64,000 bases of DNA from Sweltsa coloradensis. Its lineage: Eukaryota > Arthropoda > Insecta > Plecoptera > Chloroperlidae. The notes under the pieces are model-generated. The model did not search any database and was not told the origin of the DNA. It was given only the letters and a program-made list of their open reading frames with translations. The DNA lies in contig JAMZAV010000917.1 in assembly GCA_024449915.1 (NCBI GenBank), positions 1 through 64,000 of the forward strand, written 5' to 3'. Made by a program: the position numbers and the translations under genes. This document shows positions 58,908 to 64,000 of this stretch, piece by piece (positions within the stretch are counted from its first letter, which is position 1; every line of letters starts with the position of its first letter).

Positions 58908-60537
58908 TTATTTATTTTCAAGTTCTTTGGTCAGCTTCCCTAAGAACGTTGCTACGACTTGTTTGTTGACATCGAGCGACTCTGTTTCTTCCTCCTTGGT
59001 TTCCTCGATCGCTTCCTCAGCCGTTGGGCTCGCTGTCTCTCCTACGAGGCTCCGATACTTTGCTCGCAGCTCGGGCAAGACGTCTCGTATCGTGTGAAAG
59101 TTGTCCTGCGATCCCTCGTAGTTGATGATCCCCACGCAACTGATGCCCTTCACAGCGCACGACTTGTTCGTCAGTCTCCGCAACATGTCGCGACGCACCG
59201 AGAACACGCAAGGAACGCCCTGAGAACGCGACATCTCCTTCAGCTCGGCGACAGTATCGTCTATCCCGCCCTTGGACCGAGCAGCCTCGAGGTCCGGCGC
59301 AATGATCACTAACTTCAACTTCTTCAAACATAGATACTTTTTAGTCTCGCGGAATCCTATCACAAACCTACGCTTCGCGTGTGCCTTAACCGGGTCGGCA
59401 AAGTACAGCCTGTCTTGAAACTTGACGATATCGGTCATCAGCGCCGACACAGCGGTGTCAAGGGTGCGCGACGGAACGTGGTCGCAGTAATCTCTGAACT
59501 TTCGGCCGTGAATCGTAGGAGTCACTTTGTGAACATCTACCTGTAAGGCACTCATATTCTGGACTATTTCTTCCGGCAAACTTACGCTCTCCTTCTCCGC
59601 AAGATTCTCTCCACTTTCAACATCATCACTGCAAGTCTCAACAACACCCTGATCGCCTAAAACGTCTGCACCCGAGTCTCCAGTACGTAACTCTAACCCT
59701 GCTACATCTTCAGTCTTGTCTTCAGCACCCTCTGTTTCCAACGTAACACTTGAAACTACCTCCTCGCCCTGAGCAACCAACCCACCATTGCATCCACTAA
59801 CGGGACTCATCTCCGCCCGAGCCCTATCCTCCTGCCTTGCCTTCCGGTCTTGAAGTATTACGGCCTTCAAATGTGTCGGCTTTTGAGGCTTTGGATTCTC
59901 TCTCGTTTTACCCTTCTTCCGTTCAGGATTGGAAGAATCTAGTTGATTCCCTGATAATTGAGCTAGGGATTTCTTCTTCACCGCGACTGGAGGAATCTTT
60001 TTTTCTGTTGCGTTCGATGTTTTCTTCAAAACCGACATCAAGTCTATTGTGATTGGATCCGCTCTCTTAGGCTTGACGTTCTGAACCAAAGCCACCGTCT
60101 CAGTCCATGATTCCTCGTGATTTTTGCTTTTCGTTCCCTCGAAGGACGTATTGTTCATCTTGGAAGGCTCGGAGGTGTCCGCCCTCTCCGCAAGACTCGC
60201 CTCTCGTCTCCGGATCTGCAGAGGACGTCGGTTCTCGTCCTCGGGGCTCGGCTTGTGTTTCGTCGCGCCCAGACACGGGAAGTCATCTGACGACGTCGCC
60301 AGAGGAACAAAGGCCGTTCGGCTGGGGACACCGAACCCCGGGCATGCGAACCATCTCGTCCATGTTCACCAAGCGGACTCGCTGGTTCTTGGGCTCGTAA
60401 AGCTTCCGTCTTATCTCCTCCTCCCGCGCCCGCTTCGAGTCTTCCTTCTTCACCTTGTTCTTCGCCTTCCTCCTCAGCCTCTTCTCTTCCAGGGACACGC
60501 CGGCGTCCATGGTAGCAGCGTCCGATGTGTTGTCCAT
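58908..60537 (-). CDS. SECISBP2: SECIS-binding protein 2 homologue, one apparent frameshift
   Basis: It binds the SECIS element of selenoprotein mRNAs and recruits the selenocysteine elongation factor so that UGA is read as Sec. About 542 residues from ATG at 60537. Residues about 15-65 are basic (EEKRLRRKAKNKVKK). Residues 160-225 form the Sec-incorporation region, with PITIDLMSVL, NQLDSSNPERKKGKTRE and QKPTHLKAVIL matching vertebrate SBP2. Residues 345-498 are the L7Ae-type RNA-binding domain (RKFRDYC, FQDRLYFADPVKAHAKRRFV, SKGGIDDTVAEL, VGIINYEGSQD). An acidic tail follows. The frame changes once at a G4 run (60336-60339, minus strand); dropping one base restores ...RMPGFGVPSRTAFVPL and SSDDFPCLG, a conserved-looking stretch. 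Vertebrate SBP2 is longer at the N-terminus and split by many introns; here nearly all lies in one exon. AATAAA overlaps the stop. Confidence 0.92.
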
Positions 60538-60570
60538 TGAGAGGCCTGGACACACGGAGAATCTTAATCA
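60538..60570 (-). other. possible splice acceptor before the SECISBP2 ATG
   Basis: The minus strand reads TTCTCCGTGTGTCCAG followed by GCCTCTCAATGG. An in-frame TGA lies just upstream (60568-60570), so either this exon opens with the ATG or coding starts in an upstream exon spliced here. Confidence 0.4.
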
Positions 60571-60714
60571 CCCTTCATCTTCCTCCAATACCCACTTCGT
60601 CACTGCCATCGTTCCAAGGCCACCCGGCTTCTAGAAACAACAGGAAATAATCCATCAACCCACTTGAATTAAAGATATATATATAGCCCATCCAATTATT
60701 GTGATTAAATTGTT

Positions 60715-60900
60715 GTTTAATACTATAAGGCTATTCGAGACGATGAGTGGTGAGATAGATGATGATGAAAGACGACAACAAAAAACATTTCTCGCAGGAT
60801 TTAAGCCCACGTCCTCAAATAGCCATACACATTGAACCAGGGCCCTAATCGTATCTACCACTGCGGACGGTTGTAGGCCAACAACCTTCCCTCTAGTATC
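60715..60900 (-). repeat. tRNA-headed SINE sharing a 3' part with the 5S-SINE
   Basis: Minus strand: head with TACGATTAGGGCCCTGG, then CATCATCATCTATCTCACC and ACTCATCGTCTCGAATAGCC, the same 3' segment as 56113-56160. Two SINEs with different Pol III heads thus share one tail. Confidence 0.65.
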
Positions 60901-61140
60901 CATTCTTTGTAAACATAAGGCTAGTATATTTATTTATTTATTTATTTTGAAAAACCTTCTACATTGGTCACTCATGTGCGCATCACAAGGACATGCAAGC
61001 ATATGAAGTTGTATATAATATGTATTTAATAAAATGTTATGATTCCAGAAATGCACTTTTCTAAAAATAAAAAAAATAAAAAACACAACTCTAATATATT
61101 GCTATTTGCTACACTTAGTTCCAACATCGTTTAGGCCTAG

Positions 61141-61720
61141 TTGGGTAAAGGGGTGTTTACTGTTTCCACCATCTCTAACACACAAGAGTTTCAGGAAGGC
61201 TTTGGCGGCGCAGTATCTACTAACTTTGGGCGCCTGATATTTAATAGACTACCTCCTAACATTAAAAACTTAACAAGCACCGACAAACAGATCTTAGCAA
61301 TAAAAAAATACCTGATAGAAAACTGTTTCTACACACTAAATGAATACATCACCAATGAAAAAGATGACATGTTTACCTGGTAGATACCAAATATATCACT
61401 TTTTATCATTGTTTTATCACTGTTTTATCATTGTTTTATTAATCAAACATCCTTGTTGTGGAAAAGCATTTTATAATGTATGTTTATATAATTATGGTAC
61501 TACTTAGTCCGGAGTAGTAAATGCTCATTTTGTAACAGGCTAATTTTTAGTTAGTTTATAGTAGGCCTAAACCAAATTGTATTGTATTGTTGTTTTATTT
61601 TGTTATATACGTATATGTAGGCCTATATATATATATATATATTAATAATGTATTGACAAACCCAATGTTACAATGTAACCTACATGGATGCTGGAACTGA
61701 ACTGAACTGAACTGAACGAA
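61141..61720 (+). pseudogene. LINE 3' end with (GAACT)n tail
   Basis: The open frame ends N-R-L-P-P-N-I-K-N-L then KKYLIENCFYTLNEYI, the C-terminus typical of jockey, CR1 and L2-type elements after the RT. The 3' UTR ends in AACTGAACTGAACTGAAC near 61692-61720. 5'-truncated, as most LINE copies are. Confidence 0.75.
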
Positions 61721-62555
61721 AGCAATTTTAACATGGCTTTGATAGGCGGATAGGAAAAAAGTCCCCTTTTTCATCTCCTACACTGATTAAAAAATTTGTA
61801 CAACGCAAAATGTCAATAGTCAGATGCTAAGGTTCTTCCAGTAATATTGAAATACTTTTTGTCAGCCACGAAACGGTAGGTTTGATTCTAAAGCGTCGAA
61901 AGTGGTCAGCTGGCATAGCCCTTGGACCTGCTTTTAAAATGTCCCAGGTTTTAATTGTTTTTGAAAAAAAACCACATCTTCAATTTCCATTGTTTTCTTG
62001 CTAAAACTAAAACGTTAATAAAATATATTAGAAAATAAAACACATGTTTGATTTTTTTAACTGACAAATGTCAACAAATGTAATGCAGCTTTGAGGAATC
62101 TTTAATAAAATTCACCTTTTTAACATGTGTTTCGATGGCGCCAATGTAATTTTTGCCCACCAGTCGGCCATGACAGTCGGTGTGACGTCATCTGAAACGC
62201 GTTTAATCATAACTCAGTTCCAACTATGTCGGGTTGAGTGGTGGTTTTTCACCACCATTATCTAGGACATGAAACTGTAGATACTAAGCTTGCCAGACTC
62301 AGTGTTTCTTCCTCATCATCTAACTCCTTCCTCTCCACCAATTTACTCCACTCTCTTCTGTCTAAATAATATATTACATACAAAATAGTAATTAGCAGCC
62401 CTGTAGGCCTAGGTGCCGGCACCATCAACGAGCAAACAATTACCCACTAGAGAGCAGTATTTTAAATACGTAACACGGGTCAAACAAGCTGGCGGAAGTC
62501 AAGTTACTACCCTAATGACTGCATGCGTAAAACATTTACCTTACAACTACATCCA
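61721..62555. other. no gene recognised
   Basis: A scrap at 62395-62455 (CCTGTAGGCCTAGGTGCCGG) matches the SINE body at 34980 and 27140. The rest shows nothing. Confidence 0.4.
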
Positions 62556-62559
62556 AATT

Positions 62560-63066
62560 AATTTTGTCAGCTTCCACATTTGCACACTCTCATCCTGAAC
62601 TGTTCTTAACAAATGCAACAAACCACTCTCATAAAACGCGTACCAACTCTAACAATTCATTCCTACTTTCAACCATTCACTATTTAAAAACAGTCCAAGC
62701 TACCTCTGTAGTAAAATTTACAATAAATTTCCACAATCCATCAAAAACAATACTCCAACATCATTTAGAATTAAAATTAAATCTTTTCTCATTCATAACC
62801 CTTTTTATTCCTTAGAGGAATTCCTTATTGCAAAAATTGAATTTAACTAACACATTTTGTGTCCCATCATCCTTCTAGTCCATCACATAATGTATGTATG
62901 TTTATCTATTTTATCTATTCTTATTAATTGTTCTCTTAAATATTTTATTGTATTACTATTTCTATTCTAATTATAATTACTGTGCTAGTTATTCACTCCC
63001 TCTCTCTCAGGAGATGGTATATTTTTACTATGTACGAATCTGTGAATAAAAAATGAAATGAAATGT
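62560..63066 (+). pseudogene. second LINE 3' end with (GAAAT)n tail
   Basis: HKTRTNSNN, then one frame over FIPTFNHSLFKNSPSYLCSK, YNKFPQSIKN and FLIHNPFYSLEEFL to a TAA at about 62850. This is the C-terminus of a jockey/CR1/L2-type protein with one frameshift. The element ends AATGAAATGAAATG near 63050-63066. It is distinct from the copy at 61141. Confidence 0.8.
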
Positions 63067-63200
63067 AAGTACTACCCACAATATTTAACAACCATATTTA
63101 ACCCACACCTACAACAAACAAGAATTGAATAACCTTCATTGTTAACTTTATTGTGTTTTAACACTGAAACAAGTCACTCTGTGGCCTGATAACTGACACC

Positions 63201-63213
63201 GTTGCTAGGCAAC
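63201..63213. promoter_or_regulatory. RFX X-box-like palindrome
   Basis: GTTGCTAGGCAAC fits the X-box consensus (GTNRCC, 0-3 bases, RGYAAC) with one change. X-boxes lie within a few hundred bases upstream of ciliary genes. An exon-like segment follows 34 bp downstream. Confidence 0.45.
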
Positions 63214-63246
63214 GAACAATCCTCTTGAAATAAACTTTGCTTGCAG

Positions 63247-63267
63247 CTTGAGTCGGCAGATTCTAAA
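63247..63267 (+). other. exon-like 21-bp segment
   Basis: CTTTGCTTGCAG acceptor, then 21 bases, then a perfect GTAAGT donor. It could be a micro-exon, or the end of a first exon downstream of the X-box. Too short to judge coding. Confidence 0.3.
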
Positions 63268-64000
63268 GTAAGTACATCTACCTAAGCCCCTAGGCATGTT
63301 ATTATATTATTATATTAATTAAATATCAATAAATAATAGTATTATTAATTTTTAAGCTACTTGCTTGTTTCTGAAATTATTATGTTCACAAGATGTCATA
63401 GGCCCTATGGCTAGTTTCAAGTTTGCAAAAGAGGCATAACTAGAAAAGCTATATCCACTAATGAAAAAACACATTCAACAGTGCATTGCATCTTGATCCA
63501 CACAGCCTTAACCATAATAAATAAATCAGTTTTTTAGCCGAATAGGATAAAGACGTTAAATAAATAAATGTTGTATAAACATCACTTGCAGCCAAACAAC
63601 ATGATATTGAAGAAAACTTTCAATCACAAAGGAAACAAACAGCTGTTATCTGATTTGAGTTAACTACAGATACGCTTACAAATCAGTAAACATCTAGCGT
63701 CATGTACCAACTGAAATGCACACGCTGCCCAGCGACAGGATGAGCGAGAAGAGAACCTGGGGAAACCTGTGGTGCTACAACATGGCCTACCCTTCATGGC
63801 CTGAGGGGGAGATAGAAGAAGGGAACTTGCCTACCACAAACCTAGCATGAACCTCAGGTAACTCTCCTGTCTTGTCTATCCCACCCCCAACCCCACCCCT
63901 AGCCAACATCTAGCCTAGTGTTAATTTTTTTAAAGATTTTATAGGAATTTTATAGAGCCTAGAGGCAGGTTTATTGTTGGGTGGGGAAAGATTGATTGAG
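63268..64000. other. no firm gene; one donor-bounded segment
   Basis: 63720-63854 is GC-richer, begins near CTGCCCAG and ends CCTCAG/GTAACT, but all three frames have stops. Possibly an untranslated exon. Confidence 0.25.

Noticed and set aside
59017..60571. Other long frames over the SECISBP2 region on both strands
   Set aside because: GC-rich shadows of the real minus-strand gene.
63738..63800. Plus-strand frame reading NLGKPVVLQHGL, like the lipase motif K-P-V-x-x-Q-H-G-L
   Set aside because: The frame stops within a few codons, lacks one residue of the motif and has no flanking lipase sequence. Probably chance.

Overview
The window is animal nuclear DNA: AT-rich, intron-like, packed with transposons, SINEs and foldback repeats, with few coding exons. 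The palindromic word TAGGCCTA recurs throughout, and the one clear gene is a SECIS-binding protein 2 homologue. A marine invertebrate, perhaps a non-vertebrate deuterostome, fits; this is a guess, as nothing identifies the species.

0-11 kb: a small hAT-type element (8-bp target duplication) is split by a 4.4-kb Ty1/copia retrotransposon with near-identical LTRs, a 5-bp target duplication, an initiator-Met-tRNA-type primer site and frameshifted gag, protease, integrase, RT and RNase H. Then come Helentron-like elements, a piggyBac-like element with a 90-codon acidic ORF, and another hAT-type element.

11-20 kb: three long foldback elements (0.4 to 1.2 kb), hairpin arrays, a 17-bp minisatellite, and tRNA-headed repeats, one interrupted by a Helentron-like element whose empty site is present nearby. 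AT microsatellites flank a hammerhead-core-like motif. 20-35 kb: decayed LINEs, a tRNA-headed SINE family with a conserved tail, Harbinger-like MITEs, and two local duplications whose copies differ mainly by small indels.

35-46.9 kb: inverted and nested Helentron-like elements (one carrying a perfect RFX X-box palindrome), foldbacks, and a hAT inside a hAT, each with its own 8-bp target duplication. 46.9-54.2 kb: on the minus strand, six homologous exon-like blocks with matching splice signals, preceded by three further exon-like blocks whose frames join; a possible undescribed gene or lncRNA. Its putative long intron holds nested hAT elements.

54-64 kb: a 5S-rRNA-derived SINE, a small MITE, the SECISBP2-like gene (minus strand, essentially one exon, with one apparent extra base), two LINE 3' ends with pentanucleotide tails, and on the plus strand an X-box next to an exon-like segment. 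Apart from SECISBP2 and the tentative 49-54 kb gene, the coding potential belongs to mobile elements.
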